Below, piece after piece: positions 1 to 8,808 of a stretch of 64,000 nt of DNA. Below the pieces are notes generated by a model. That model searched no databases and was not told the DNA's origin. It saw nothing but the letters and a program-made list of their open reading frames with translations. Both the position numbers and the translations under genes were made by a program. The stretch's first letter is position 1. Each line of letters starts with the position of its first letter. Where the stretch lies: the NCBI RefSeq assembly GCF_002243515.1, contig NZ_CP022657.1:3016001-3080000 (forward strand). The letters are read 5' to 3'. Origin of the DNA: Tumebacillus algifaecis. GTDB lineage: Bacteria; Bacillota; Bacilli; Tumebacillales; Tumebacillaceae.

Positions 1-266
1 GCTCTTGTTGCAACCCTGCGCCTCACTGTGGCCGATCGTTCCCTGCAAAGCGTATCTAAATCCGCTCCGACCGCGCTGAAGATTGATCGAGCATCGTATA
101 CCGCTTCCGCTGCCAGCACGGTGTTATGTGTGACATCTCGAATCGCAAGCAACAGAGTTTTTGTCAGCGCTTGATTCGGCAAGTCTTGGATGGTTTTCTC
201 TGGGCCCGCTACCGCTTCTACTAGTTGATGGGTGATCTCATCAGCGGATGGAAACTGGATACTCAC
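1..266 (-). CDS. Baseplate J-like protein (N-terminal part, cut by window edge)
   Basis: The reading frame opens with GTG at 266, overlapping the TGA of the gp25-like gene as GTGA, so the two are translationally coupled. About 88 codons are visible before the window ends. The visible part contains a helix followed by the segment GADLDTLCRERSATVRR, typical of the N-terminus of phage Mu gpJ/P2 gpJ baseplate wedge proteins. Its place directly after a gp25-like gene is the usual baseplate order in contractile-tailed phages. The family call is inferred from this short segment and the synteny. Confidence 0.7.
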   Translation of the reverse strand, partial: MSIQFPSADEITHQLVEAVAGPEKTIQDLPNQALTKTLLLAIRDVTHNTVLAAEAVYDARSIFSAVGADLDTLCRERSATVRRRVATR

Positions 267-655
267 AGCACATTCACCTCCACCTGATCGCCAATGATCA
301 TCTCAAGTCGGAACTCTCTCTCGATCGCATGAAGGCAGGCAGAGATACGTAAGCACCCATTTTCATTCACAATTTCAACTTGATCGACCTGTTGCGTGCG
401 TGTGTCTTGTTGACAGGTCTGTACGAGTTCTCGTTGCAGCTCCTCCAAGCGAGCAGGAGACATCGAAAGCCGCGCCAAGTGAAACAGAGAAGTGCCATAA
501 TCCGGGTAATGGATCAGCTCCCCCCGATCGGTCAACAAGCGAAGAATCATTTGCTGTCGATAGTTTTCCGCTCCGGAGATCGTCACCAGATCCAATCCCA
601 GCCATTGGACATCTTTGGCGGTTGGATCATAGAAAATGTCTGTGCCAGCACTCAT
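263..655 (-). CDS. Baseplate wedge protein, gp25/W-like
   Basis: This 130-residue protein has the gp25-like pattern of a short N-terminal strand region, then the motif LLTDRGELIHYPDYGTSLF near residue 40, then a basic and acidic helical part and C-terminal strands. In T4 and P2 relatives, gp25/W sits in the inner baseplate and helps start sheath assembly. The gene overlaps its upstream neighbour by 4 bases and its downstream partner by 4, as expected of a tightly coupled baseplate operon. Confidence 0.75.
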   Translation of the reverse strand: MSAGTDIFYDPTAKDVQWLGLDLVTISGAENYRQQMILRLLTDRGELIHYPDYGTSLFHLARLSMSPARLEELQRELVQTCQQDTRTQQVDQVEIVNENGCLRISACLHAIEREFRLEMIIGDQVEVNVL

Positions 656-1023
656 CGAATCACCCCCGTCACCACAAACCCTTGGTCGGTCATCGACAAA
701 AGAAGCTCACGGCCGACTTCTTCGTGAGAAAGAGAGACGGTGGTACGACAACCGTCGATGCGTTCACCATCAACCTGCACCGCCGCACAGTTACCTTGTA
801 CCTCTAAAAGATGCCCGATGACTGCCGCATCGCCTCCGCCGAGAGGAATGATCAGGGCGTCCGCCAAGGAGTCGTAAACAGGCAAGATGACGCAATTTTG
901 CCCTGCGTGTGCATTTTGGACTAGCGATAGCCATCCCGTTTCTTGACCGGTCGGCACGATCCGTGCAATTCCCCTTTGCGTCGTCGCATCCACATTCACG
1001 ACTATGCCTTTCATTGTCTGCAT
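652..1023 (-). CDS. Small baseplate-region protein, possible spike/OB-fold type
   Basis: A 123-residue beta-rich protein without a recognised catalytic motif. The N-terminus (MKGIVVNVDATTQRGIARI) and glycine-rich strands resemble the OB-fold opening of gpV-like or phage-PBSX baseplate proteins, but the similarity is weak. It lies between the tail hub (gpD-like) and gp25-like genes, where baseplate assembly protein V or a DUF2577-type protein usually lies. The assignment rests mainly on that position. Confidence 0.5.
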   Translation of the reverse strand: MQTMKGIVVNVDATTQRGIARIVPTGQETGWLSLVQNAHAGQNCVILPVYDSLADALIIPLGGGDAAVIGHLLEVQGNCAAVQVDGERIDGCRTTVSLSHEEVGRELLLSMTDQGFVVTGVIR

Positions 1024-1027
1024 CCTC

Positions 1028-2101
1028 TCACCTCTGGATCTTGTTTGATAGGGTTATTTCGGTCGTTACACCGTCCATCGACTCGCTATATTCCACTTGG
1101 GTTGCGTAGAAGACTTGGGAAAGCCCATAACCAACCCCTTGCAATGCCACTCGACGATCGGGCCATAACTCCAAATATCTTGGGACGAAGACATTCACGG
1201 TAATGTCATGCTTGGTCAACTCCTCATACACTGATCGGACCTTGCGCTTCAACTGCTCTGGGGTATGGCCTGGCATTGTTCGCTTGTGGATGATGGCCGT
1301 CTCATCTTCCTTTTTGGGTTCTCGTGGGTAGAAGGCGGTATACTCGGAGGTTTTGCTCGATTTACCGCTGCCTGTGGTCTTGTACCCTCTCCCCTCAACT
1401 ATGATGTCACGCGCGCCGGACAAAGACCGCTTCCATCCTTTGATCTCACAGTCTCGACCGTACAGCAAGCTGATCGGCGGCAGTTTCATTTCAGGGACAT
1501 TTTCGTGCGGTCCAAAGTATCCCTTTGTCCCCACCACTCGAACAACAAACCCTTCCCATTCCGCGAGCCAGTTGAGCAGCTCCCAATCATTGAGGTCGTT
1601 CGAAGTCGCGGAATGAGTGCCATGCCCGCCCTCCGAGTAGGTGCCGATCAGCGCGGATGTTCCTTCCACCATGCTGTTGGAAATTCCGTGATACTTGAAA
1701 ATTTCTTGAGCAACGGATGATGCCGTCCTGTTTTTCAAGTCTCGAATCTCTTTGCGTTCTACCATTCGACCGATCTTACCTCTGCCGCCGATCCGCACGA
1801 ATTCGCCTGACATGGTTGCCTCGTACTCGATTTCATCCATGATTCCGGCTATCAGTTGACGCTCTGCTATCCCGATCGAAAGAGGTATGTCCTTACCAGT
1901 CAGCAAGCGCGTCGCTTGCTTGTTGTTGGATGCTAAAAGACCATCGCCTCCGATGGTCCAAGGTGCCTTTATGGTGAGATGATCCGCTTCGTCGTAAGCG
2001 GGCAGCGATACGGACCACTCGATGTACGGAATCCGTTGACCATCCACCGAGACACGTCCAAAGTGATTTTCAAGTCTGTGCTCAGGATCGTGGAAGATCA
2101 T
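1028..2101 (-). CDS. Tail hub protein, phage late control D (gpD/XkdQ) family
   Basis: A 357-residue protein. The N-terminal half is beta-rich, the middle carries a glycine- and serine-rich linker near residue 245 (GRGYKTTGSGKSSKT), and the C-terminal half looks like the conserved second domain of gpD/gp27 hub proteins, ending in LSNKIQR. In this family trimers form the baseplate hub that joins the tail tube to the spike. The ATG overlaps the stop of the LysM gene by 4 bases. The hub function is inferred from family and order. Confidence 0.65.
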   Translation of the reverse strand: MIFHDPEHRLENHFGRVSVDGQRIPYIEWSVSLPAYDEADHLTIKAPWTIGGDGLLASNNKQATRLLTGKDIPLSIGIAERQLIAGIMDEIEYEATMSGEFVRIGGRGKIGRMVERKEIRDLKNRTASSVAQEIFKYHGISNSMVEGTSALIGTYSEGGHGTHSATSNDLNDWELLNWLAEWEGFVVRVVGTKGYFGPHENVPEMKLPPISLLYGRDCEIKGWKRSLSGARDIIVEGRGYKTTGSGKSSKTSEYTAFYPREPKKEDETAIIHKRTMPGHTPEQLKRKVRSVYEELTKHDITVNVFVPRYLELWPDRRVALQGVGYGLSQVFYATQVEYSESMDGVTTEITLSNKIQR

Positions 2102-2691
2102 GATGGGATCACCAACTTCATCCCCACTTTCAGTAGGTTTGGATTCGTCCCAATCACCGCTTTGTTTGCAGTGTAAATTCGGGGGTATTCACTTGCTTTG
2201 CCAAAATATTTCAGCGCGATGTGTGACAGCGTGTCGCCGCTCACAACAATATGGACCTTCTGTGATGTAGCGGCAGTCGGTTTTCCGGCTGATGAATCAT
2301 ATCGTGCGACAGGATCGGCTTTAGCAGCTGCAGCTGTCGCGGGGGAGTACGAAAAATCACGGTGCAGAGTGATCTTAAACTCGATCAGCTTATCCCGTTG
2401 CCAATTCCACTCCCAGAGGACTACCTTGCACCAGTAGGAGTAAGAGCCGAACTCGACCAAGACGGTCTGATTGGTTGCACATATCCGGTCGAACTTCATG
2501 CAAATCTCCAGCGCATCAAGCCGATAGAATGACCCCTCCCAAGTGTTCTCGTGGCGGATAAAGTAACCGCGAGGCTGATAAATAATGCTTCCGCCTGGCA
2601 ATTCCGTGACCACTGTTTTCTGCTCTCCGCCGAGTCCGAATGTATCCGGGGCGGCAAGCCCAGAGAATGCAACTCCTGCGATCACGATCAT
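2098..2691 (-). CDS. LysM-domain tail protein (XkdP-like)
   Basis: A 197-residue protein whose C-terminal 50 residues form a LysM domain (VSGDTLSHIALKYFG followed by NKAVIGTNPNLLKVG and a terminal LVIPS). The first 130 residues are a tail-specific domain. PBSX XkdP and T4 gp53-like proteins share this arrangement and sit near the hub, where LysM contacts peptidoglycan or acts as a structural module. It overlaps the tape measure stop and the hub start by 4 bases each. Confidence 0.75.
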   Translation of the reverse strand: MIVIAGVAFSGLAAPDTFGLGGEQKTVVTELPGGSIIYQPRGYFIRHENTWEGSFYRLDALEICMKFDRICATNQTVLVEFGSYSYWCKVVLWEWNWQRDKLIEFKITLHRDFSYSPATAAAAKADPVARYDSSAGKPTAATSQKVHIVVSGDTLSHIALKYFGKASEYPRIYTANKAVIGTNPNLLKVGMKLVIPS

Positions 2692-5600
2692 AGATTCACC
2701 CCCGGCTTGATCCTTGCGGCGTTTCGCTGATCACGAGCGCCGATGTCTCGAACAATTCGGGGCAGATCGCTCTTTGCAAAAGCAGTCAGAGCATCGCGAA
2801 TCTGTTGCTGCACATCGCCATCTGAAGCATGCACGACAATGGCACCCTCTGCGACATGCATGCTGACAGAGATTGCAGGATCAGCGCTTTGAGATGCTGG
2901 TCGCAACGCTGCACGAACTGAGGGAGATGAGCCACCCCCCATATCGCTAACGTTGGTCGGCAGAGTGGTGAGATTTGCCGCTTCCGCTACCGCACTCTTT
3001 AGCGCCCCTTTTTGTCCCCTCATCCCATCCGCGAAAGATTGGACAAGGTTGCCGCCCCATTTGTGGTTCGTCCGCAAAGGTCCCTCTTTCGTCGGAGAAT
3101 GCACTCCGATGTAGTCGCTGATCGTCGAGGAAAAACCTTGCATCGTGTTGACCAGATCGCCCTGCTTGGATGAGATGCCTGAAATATACGAGCCCATGAG
3201 GTTTTCACCCCATTTTCTACTGTCCTCGTTAAGACCAGTCATTGTCGATGTGATCTTTTCTCCGCTCTCATCAGTGGCTTTTTTCACGGCTTCGACGCGG
3301 CTCTGTAGCTCACTTGCTTGGGCGGTGATCTTTGCCTTTTTCGACTCGTCTTCCTTGTCCTTATCATCCATGCCAAAGGTTTTCTTCATCCGATCGAACA
3401 TGTCACCGGCCCAGTTGGTGACCTTTCGGGTGACTCCGCTTTCATCAGCCCATGTACCAAGCTTTTTACCAAGCCAAGAGCCCGCCCATGAGCCGACAGC
3501 TATGCCTAGAGGACCGGCCCACGACATTAGCGCGCCGCCCGCTACTCCGCCGACAAGCGCGCCCGCTGTCTTACCCCCATCTTGCGACACGGCTTCCTTC
3601 CAACCTACATCCTGAGCGGTGTTATACATTCCAACTCCCGCACCGACCGCAGATACAACTGTGCCTGCCACCCCAATTTTCCCGATGGCTGACCCTACTT
3701 TAGATGATCCGATGTTTCCCAACATATTTTTTGCACTTTGCCATTTTGATGGCTGTCCCTGACCGTTATGTCCGTTGGGATTCGGGCTTTGTCGTGGACC
3801 TTGTCTATTCTGGCCGCCACCGACCTGACCATTCGGAGAAGGCCCACCTGGTCGATTCTGACCATTCTGATTCCGTCTTTGGCCGTTTACTTGCCCCCCG
3901 TTTTGCTGTCCATTCCGTCTATTCCGTCCGTTCTGATTGCGGTTTCCGTTACGATTCCCGTTTCTCTTATTCCGACCTCCGTTTGAGCCGTTTAAATAAA
4001 CGACTTTCGCATTAACTCGCATTGTAGAAACAGACATGCGACTATTTCGTTGATTCACGTCACCCGATGTAGGTAAGTTATTGTTCTTTCGGTTTTTGAA
4101 CTTCTGGAAAAGTGACCCTACTGCTTGGAAAGGCTTTGCGATTCCAAGTGCCGCTGTCTTTATCAGCTTCACAGCTGCGATCGCAGCGAACGCACCCGCC
4201 AAAAATTTTGCCCAGTCGGGCATCTCCCAGTCGATTATCTTCTGGTTTGAGAGATCGTCGAACCGCTCCGTAAATCCTAAGAACTTCGAAATCGATGGCC
4301 AAGATTTTTCAATTTGATCACCAAGCCAACTAAAGGTGTCCCCTATCGTTCTGCCTACAGCGTTAAATGCCGGTGCGAGATTTTTTTCGTACCAATCCAC
4401 GGCTTCTTGTCCGTAATGCTGCACCTTCGACCACACTGCCTGAGCATAAGGTCCGATCTTATCCCAGTGCTTATAAATAAATAGGCCTGCTAGCGCGAGT
4501 AGGCCAACAACACCAGTCACCTTCCCCATCGTCCGCATCGTACCCAGCAGAGTGCTGTCTGCCGCTTTTAGGCCAAGGCGGAATAGTCCGAACGAGGACG
4601 TCGCGACCACTAAACCACCAGACACGATCGCCAGTCCGGCCACTCCCGCTGCGATGACACCAACCCATTTGGCTACCTTTGGATGGTCATCAAAGAACTT
4701 GATCATTTTTGACAGCCACCCAGTAACCTTCATCAACGCGGGAATGGCCATTTCCATCAGTGGCTTGCCGATCTGCATGCCGATGGTTTGTACCTGACCG
4801 GATACGATATGCATCTGGCCGTTGTAACTGTCACGGATCGCATCGATCTGTTTGTGCAGCGACTTTTGTATCTGCAATTGGGAGTTGAGTCGATCAAACA
4901 TCTCTTTGTGCGATGTGATGATTGCAAAATCCTGTCCTTGCTCGCCGAACATATGGTTCATCAAGGCTGCCCATTGCAGATCACCACCAGAGAACTCCGA
5001 TCCCGTCATCGCTTTTGCGCGCGACTGGATTAGCTCCAGATCTTCTTCCGACATCTCTTTTGTCCAGTCTTCCGACGAAGCACGGGAGACGAATTCCTTA
5101 TGCTTAGCAGACAGAATGTCTACCATCTCCGCGTAGCTTTTGAGACTGTCCTTATTTTTAAGAAGCGCAGCGTTGTCGAACCCGACAATCTCCACTGTAC
5201 CGCCCTTTTTGGTCACAGTTTGAATCCCTTCGAGCAGTCCCGCTTCAGCCATCGCCTTGAGCTGCTTTTGCCCGCCTTTGGTGTTCAGATACTTAAAAGG
5301 GTTGATTCGCTCGGCAAAATCCTTAATGTGTGTACCTGCCATTGAGCCGGAGACACCGGCACGCTCCGCCATAGCGGTTGCGAGAAGGTTATCTTGCTCC
5401 GTCCAACCAAGGTGCTTGACCACTGGCATCGAATACTTGAAAGCTTCGCCGAGTGATTCGGAGCTCGCGTGCGTGACGTTGATGACGCGAGACATCCCGT
5501 CGGCGAACTTTTGCATGCGTTCAAGGTCATTCGTGATTCCAGCATCCTCCGCCATCCGAGCAAAGTTGTACGCCGAACGCTCGGCTGAGGAAGATTTCTT

Positions 5601-6311
5601 CATACCGATCTCAATTTCCGCAAGATAGGTGGCTTCTTGCGAGACATTGCTCAAGACTTTGTCCGAGATACCTGCGTGTGCAAGCTCAAGGTTGATCGAT
5701 CCTACTTCCTTTTGACTGAACAAGGTGTTCTCCGAGAGAGCTAGCGCACGTTTCTCGATCTCCTTGATTCGCGAGTCATCGGGAGCCACGCCGTACACGC
5801 TACTTAAGCCGATCGCCTGCATTTGGAGATCGCCCGCTTCTTTCGCAATGCCACTAACTCTGGACATGAGTCCTTTCCCGAATTGCTGGAGCTGCTGGCC
5901 TGCATGCATCGTCGCCTCAAGACCCTCCATCTGAGTCTGAAGCTCTATCAAGTCACGTGTTGCGCGCTTTGCGTCCTCACCCATCTTTTTAAAGCCGCCA
6001 CCTGCGTTTTTTGCACTGTTACCAGCTCGATCTGCCGCGGAGCCTGCTTGAGTTGAGTCACTTCGGAATTTCGCCAGTAGTCGGCTTGCGGCACTGACCA
6101 TCTTTTGCATCTTGTCTATCTTTCGGGTCGATCCATCAGATGCATCACCGAGCAGACGCGTGGCCTTCGATGCCTTGTCGGTCTCCTTTTGCATCGTGCC
6201 CGCATGCTTAGAGACTTGCAGGACGATTTTTCCTACGTTGAACAAACCACGTGACGCTCTGTCGGTCAGTGAGATCCCAACGCTCGCTCGAAAGACTATG
6301 CCTTTTGCCAA
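2688..6311 (-). CDS. Tail tape measure protein
   Basis: At 1207 residues this is the longest gene of the tail module and sits between the tail chaperone and hub genes, as tape measures do. It starts with TTG at 6311 behind GGAGGTG. The N-terminal 500 residues are helical and coiled-coil with a TP901-type core. Hydrophobic stretches follow around residues 575-635 and 720-740. A strongly polar stretch rich in Asn, Gly, Arg and Gln spans about residues 775-855. Glycine-rich hydrophobic helices follow near residue 930, then a final coiled-coil region. The length sets tail length, and the hydrophobic helices may enter the cell membrane on ejection. A hairpin terminator lies just upstream. Confidence 0.9.
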   Translation of the reverse strand: MAKGIVFRASVGISLTDRASRGLFNVGKIVLQVSKHAGTMQKETDKASKATRLLGDASDGSTRKIDKMQKMVSAASRLLAKFRSDSTQAGSAADRAGNSAKNAGGGFKKMGEDAKRATRDLIELQTQMEGLEATMHAGQQLQQFGKGLMSRVSGIAKEAGDLQMQAIGLSSVYGVAPDDSRIKEIEKRALALSENTLFSQKEVGSINLELAHAGISDKVLSNVSQEATYLAEIEIGMKKSSSAERSAYNFARMAEDAGITNDLERMQKFADGMSRVINVTHASSESLGEAFKYSMPVVKHLGWTEQDNLLATAMAERAGVSGSMAGTHIKDFAERINPFKYLNTKGGQKQLKAMAEAGLLEGIQTVTKKGGTVEIVGFDNAALLKNKDSLKSYAEMVDILSAKHKEFVSRASSEDWTKEMSEEDLELIQSRAKAMTGSEFSGGDLQWAALMNHMFGEQGQDFAIITSHKEMFDRLNSQLQIQKSLHKQIDAIRDSYNGQMHIVSGQVQTIGMQIGKPLMEMAIPALMKVTGWLSKMIKFFDDHPKVAKWVGVIAAGVAGLAIVSGGLVVATSSFGLFRLGLKAADSTLLGTMRTMGKVTGVVGLLALAGLFIYKHWDKIGPYAQAVWSKVQHYGQEAVDWYEKNLAPAFNAVGRTIGDTFSWLGDQIEKSWPSISKFLGFTERFDDLSNQKIIDWEMPDWAKFLAGAFAAIAAVKLIKTAALGIAKPFQAVGSLFQKFKNRKNNNLPTSGDVNQRNSRMSVSTMRVNAKVVYLNGSNGGRNKRNGNRNGNRNQNGRNRRNGQQNGGQVNGQRRNQNGQNRPGGPSPNGQVGGGQNRQGPRQSPNPNGHNGQGQPSKWQSAKNMLGNIGSSKVGSAIGKIGVAGTVVSAVGAGVGMYNTAQDVGWKEAVSQDGGKTAGALVGGVAGGALMSWAGPLGIAVGSWAGSWLGKKLGTWADESGVTRKVTNWAGDMFDRMKKTFGMDDKDKEDESKKAKITAQASELQSRVEAVKKATDESGEKITSTMTGLNEDSRKWGENLMGSYISGISSKQGDLVNTMQGFSSTISDYIGVHSPTKEGPLRTNHKWGGNLVQSFADGMRGQKGALKSAVAEAANLTTLPTNVSDMGGGSSPSVRAALRPASQSADPAISVSMHVAEGAIVVHASDGDVQQQIRDALTAFAKSDLPRIVRDIGARDQRNAARIKPGVNL
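3745..4000 (-). repeat. Low-complexity Asn/Gly/Arg/Gln-rich coding insert in tape measure
   Basis: Within the tape measure frame, roughly 85 codons encode almost only N, G, R, Q and P (for example NGNRNGNRNQNGRNRR). The DNA shows imperfect short repeats of the NGN/NRN codons. The block is flanked by structured hydrophobic segments and has no charge balance, being strongly basic. It looks like an expanded disordered linker. Confidence 0.7.
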
Positions 6312-6334
6312 TGCCTACACCTCCCCATCGGCAG

Positions 6335-6363
6335 AAAAAGGCAGGTCGCTTTGACCTGCCTTT
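6335..6363 (-). terminator. Hairpin between tail chaperone and tape measure
   Basis: On the minus strand AAAGGCAGGTC is followed by the loop AAAGC, then GACCTGCCTTTTT. This 9-11 bp stem ends in five T residues. It directly overlaps the stop of the frameshifted chaperone reading frame (TAA at 6364-6362) and lies 25 bases upstream of the tape measure start. It may attenuate tape measure expression or terminate partially. Confidence 0.75.
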
Positions 6364-6840
6364 AATTTTGGTATGCGTCAGACAACAGCTCATAGACAGC
6401 GGTGCGAAGACTATCAGGCATTTCTAAAGCCTCGCTCCATGACACGCCGCCCTTGCTCATCAATCCGATGCCAACGCATTCATTGACCCATCGGTGCTGT
6501 TTCCAGCTGTCGATACGGGATCGTTTCCCGCTTCATCCTCTTCTGAAAGCTCGGAATAACGATTCACGAACTCCTCCAATTCCTCGTCCGTGAAGGTCGA
6601 CAGAGCTTTGACGAACGACGCCTGGTCTTTCGGTTGCTTAACAGCTTCCCCATTCACCTCAGACACGGAGAAAATAGCTTTGAGGAAAGACAGCTGCTCA
6701 AAGTAGCCAGCCGTCATCCGCCCGTTCGCATCCGCCATCGGCGCGGTCAGAAACTCCGTCATCTTGAAGCGGGTAAATCCCGTCCCTTCCTTTGTTACTA
6801 CCTTTTTCCCTGTGGAAAGCGTGATCTCAGTAGTTTTCAT
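6362..6840 (-). CDS. Tail assembly chaperone, -1 frameshift fusion product (gpGT-like)
   Basis: After the zero-frame GGA AAC at 6529-6523, a -1 shift opens a frame running 53 more codons to TAA at 6364-6362. The added part includes WVNECVGIGLMSKGGVSW, EALEMPDSL and YELLSDAY, a compact helical domain that has no start codon or ribosome binding site of its own. The predicted fusion is about 159 residues. It matches the G/GT arrangement found in most long-tailed phages. The extension frame alone is shorter than most gene finders report. Confidence 0.75.
6460..6840 (-). CDS. Tail assembly chaperone, short (zero-frame) product
   Basis: A 126-residue protein located between the tail tube and the tape measure genes, the position of lambda gpG and PBSX XkdN-type chaperones. 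It begins MKTTEITLSTGKKVVTKE and ends in a serine- and asparagine-rich tail. The acidic segment SELSEEDEAGN contains a slippery heptamer from which a longer -1 product can be made. Chaperones of this group bind the tape measure and recruit tube protein before tail polymerisation; that role is known for the family and inferred here. Confidence 0.8.
   Translation of the reverse strand: MKTTEITLSTGKKVVTKEGTGFTRFKMTEFLTAPMADANGRMTAGYFEQLSFLKAIFSVSEVNGEAVKQPKDQASFVKALSTFTDEELEEFVNRYSELSEEDEAGNDPVSTAGNSTDGSMNALASD
6523..6529 (-). promoter_or_regulatory. Programmed -1 ribosomal frameshift slippery heptamer GGGAAAC
   Basis: The minus strand reads GCG GGA AAC in the zero frame, which is G GGA AAC, an X XXY YYZ heptamer. 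It lies upstream of the point where the -1 frame becomes the coding one. Two more stretches, CTGGAAACA at about 6500 and the terminator hairpin, lie downstream. The heptamer type is well established for tail chaperone frameshifting; efficiency is unknown. Confidence 0.75.
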
Positions 6841-7277
6841 TACGCAACCTTCTCCCTTTTCTGAGCATGGATTTTGAACTTATATTTGATTGCCTTGTCG
6901 CCACCGTCTCCCGTTTTTTCGAAGCCGGAGATCCGAACGCCGCCATCCGAGCGGAACACCCATTTTCGCACTTCACCGTTGTCATATACCTCATCGACTC
7001 GAACTTCGATGGTCGGCATCGGGCGGTTTTTTCGATGATTTTCCTCCATCTCATGCATGAGATCGTCGATAAACGGATCCACGACTTCGCCCTCGACATC
7101 CAATTCCCATCCTTTCAGAATGACACGAACGTGCTCGGAGGGCTCACCGATTGGATGTTTTTTCTGCTCCTCTTCAATGCGTTTGTAGTTGAATTTTTCG
7201 GTCTCCAGTTTGAAAGGAGCAGCACCGTCTCGAACATAGGTGACGATCAGGTCTTTCCCCAACAATCCGTCTTTCAT
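6840..7277 (-). CDS. Tail tube protein (XkdM-like)
   Basis: A 145-residue protein directly after the sheath gene and before the chaperone, the standard position of the myovirus tail tube. It has the strand-rich make-up of XkdM/DUF2001-type tube proteins, with KDLIVTYVRDG near the start and a charged helix (HEMEENHRKNRP) in the middle. It would form the inner tube inside the contractile sheath. Its stop overlaps the chaperone ATG by one base. Confidence 0.75.
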   Translation of the reverse strand: MKDGLLGKDLIVTYVRDGAAPFKLETEKFNYKRIEEEQKKHPIGEPSEHVRVILKGWELDVEGEVVDPFIDDLMHEMEENHRKNRPMPTIEVRVDEVYDNGEVRKWVFRSDGGVRISGFEKTGDGGDKAIKYKFKIHAQKREKVA

Positions 7278-7292
7278 AGGAATCTCCCCTTT

Positions 7293-8753
7293 CTACGCCG
7301 TCAAATCCGCTGCAGACATCAAGCGAATGGTGATCTTGTCAGCGATGTTGAACAGCTTGATTCTGAGCTCTTCGATCGCTTCATCCACATTCCCGATCTC
7401 ACCCGGCCGGCGGAAAGAAATTTTGTAATCTTGGATGACCTCGCTATTCAGGTCATCAGGACGACCTTTCAATTTGTCGAGGTAGTGCCGAACGGCGATC
7501 TCGTACTGTGCAAACCAGCCATCCGAGAGATGCTTGGAGCGATATGGTGTCGTCACCATCTCAAGATCTCGGACGATCAGCGAGTTGACTCTCCGACGAT
7601 AGGTCTGTCGCAGACGGGCATCCGCTGCAAGTGTAAAGTCGGATTGCAAGGCCATCGCGTTTTCTCGCTTTTCGTTCACGATCCACGACAGGCAGACGAC
7701 TTGATTCGCCGTCAGATTTTCGATGTCGGCGGTCGTGAGCGGAATGTCGGTCGATTCAATGTCACCAAACCAAAAGCCGGCTGTGCCGTCCTGAACGGGG
7801 CACAGGACGTGTGCAATGGCATCATATACAGCCGCTGGCACTACCCAGCCTTTCGACTTACTCTTGGCTTGCCCGAGCACAAAATGCCCGAATTCGGTGT
7901 CATAGTTCTGTCGCATAGAGATAGCCCCGACGATTGACGCATCTGGAACAGGGATGTAGGTAAAGGCATTCATCTCCTGTGCAGCAACCAGCATCGCGTC
8001 TGAAAACTGATCAGAGATGTTTTTGTCTGCAACAAAGTCGGTGACCTGCGGTAGTGTTTTCAAAAGCTTGAGACCCGTCTTTTTGTAAGTGACTGGGTCG
8101 TCCTTGCCCAGATAGTCCGCCGCTTTGGTCGGCTTCCCATCAGATCCACCTGTGAGCTTTGTTTCGGCCAATACATCGGGGTTGCTACCAGGCTGCACCT
8201 CTTGCGCTAGCTCCTCCACTACGAAGTCTTTTGAGTGCGCCGCGACCTTCTCCACTGCCTGCGCAGGCGTACTCAAGTCGTTGTACACCTCAGGCTTGCC
8301 GTAAGGGTTGCGGAGAATCACTCGGAATGTGTCAGGCTTGTTGCCGGCTTGCACTTCGACGGAGCAGAAGTTCCCAAACTCGCACTTGTGCATATGGCGC
8401 ACCGCTAAGGTCGGCTTGCCTTCCTTGTCGAGCAAGGTGATCTCGGCTTGCTTCGCCATGTCACCGCGAACGTTGATAATCGCCAGCTTTTGCACACCGC
8501 GCTGCAACGCTGCGTAAGCGGCCTTCGAGCCGCTGTAGTTCTCGGTGAAATTCCCACACTTCTCTACGAAGTCGTTTAACCCGTTGACAATCACAGGCTC
8601 AGTCAAAGGTCCTTTCTCAAAAACTCCGATGATCGCCAACAGATTCGACGTATATCCACCTGGCTTCTCCGGCGATGTCGGCACTTGCTCTTCGATGTAG
8701 ATGCCCGGGGTAACGAAGTCACTCGACTTCGTCCCTCCATAAAGGATCGGCAT
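7293..8753 (-). CDS. Tail sheath protein
   Basis: The start is set at the ATG at 8753 because GAAGGAGGG lies just upstream, which gives 486 residues. A longer frame to 8876 runs through a hairpin and is unlikely to be translated. The N-terminal motif FVTPGIYIEEQVP is diagnostic of contractile tail sheath proteins, and the C-terminal region ending EELRIKLFNIADKIT matches the sheath C-terminal domain. With the adjacent tube gene it shows that the phage is a contractile-tailed (myovirus-like) type. Confidence 0.9.
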   Translation of the reverse strand: MPILYGGTKSSDFVTPGIYIEEQVPTSPEKPGGYTSNLLAIIGVFEKGPLTEPVIVNGLNDFVEKCGNFTENYSGSKAAYAALQRGVQKLAIINVRGDMAKQAEITLLDKEGKPTLAVRHMHKCEFGNFCSVEVQAGNKPDTFRVILRNPYGKPEVYNDLSTPAQAVEKVAAHSKDFVVEELAQEVQPGSNPDVLAETKLTGGSDGKPTKAADYLGKDDPVTYKKTGLKLLKTLPQVTDFVADKNISDQFSDAMLVAAQEMNAFTYIPVPDASIVGAISMRQNYDTEFGHFVLGQAKSKSKGWVVPAAVYDAIAHVLCPVQDGTAGFWFGDIESTDIPLTTADIENLTANQVVCLSWIVNEKRENAMALQSDFTLAADARLRQTYRRRVNSLIVRDLEMVTTPYRSKHLSDGWFAQYEIAVRHYLDKLKGRPDDLNSEVIQDYKISFRRPGEIGNVDEAIEELRIKLFNIADKITIRLMSAADLTA

Positions 8754-8777
8754 GCTATTCCCTCCTTCTGAATATGA

Positions 8778-8804
8778 AAGCCGCTCTGTAATCGCAGAGC
8801 GGCT
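8778..8804 (-). terminator. Hairpin upstream of sheath gene
   Basis: AAGCCGCTCTG and CAGAGCGGCTT form a perfect 11 bp stem with a 6-base loop. On the minus strand it is followed by only three T residues. It lies between the tail completion gene and the sheath ribosome binding site. It may act as a weak terminator or as a processing or stabilising element for the abundant sheath message. Confidence 0.55.
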
Positions 8805-8808
8805 TGGG

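Noticed and set aside
6867..7937. A 356-codon plus-strand frame opposite tube and sheath genes
   Set aside because: Antisense shadow of the tail tube and sheath genes, which are in the expected order with strong RBS.
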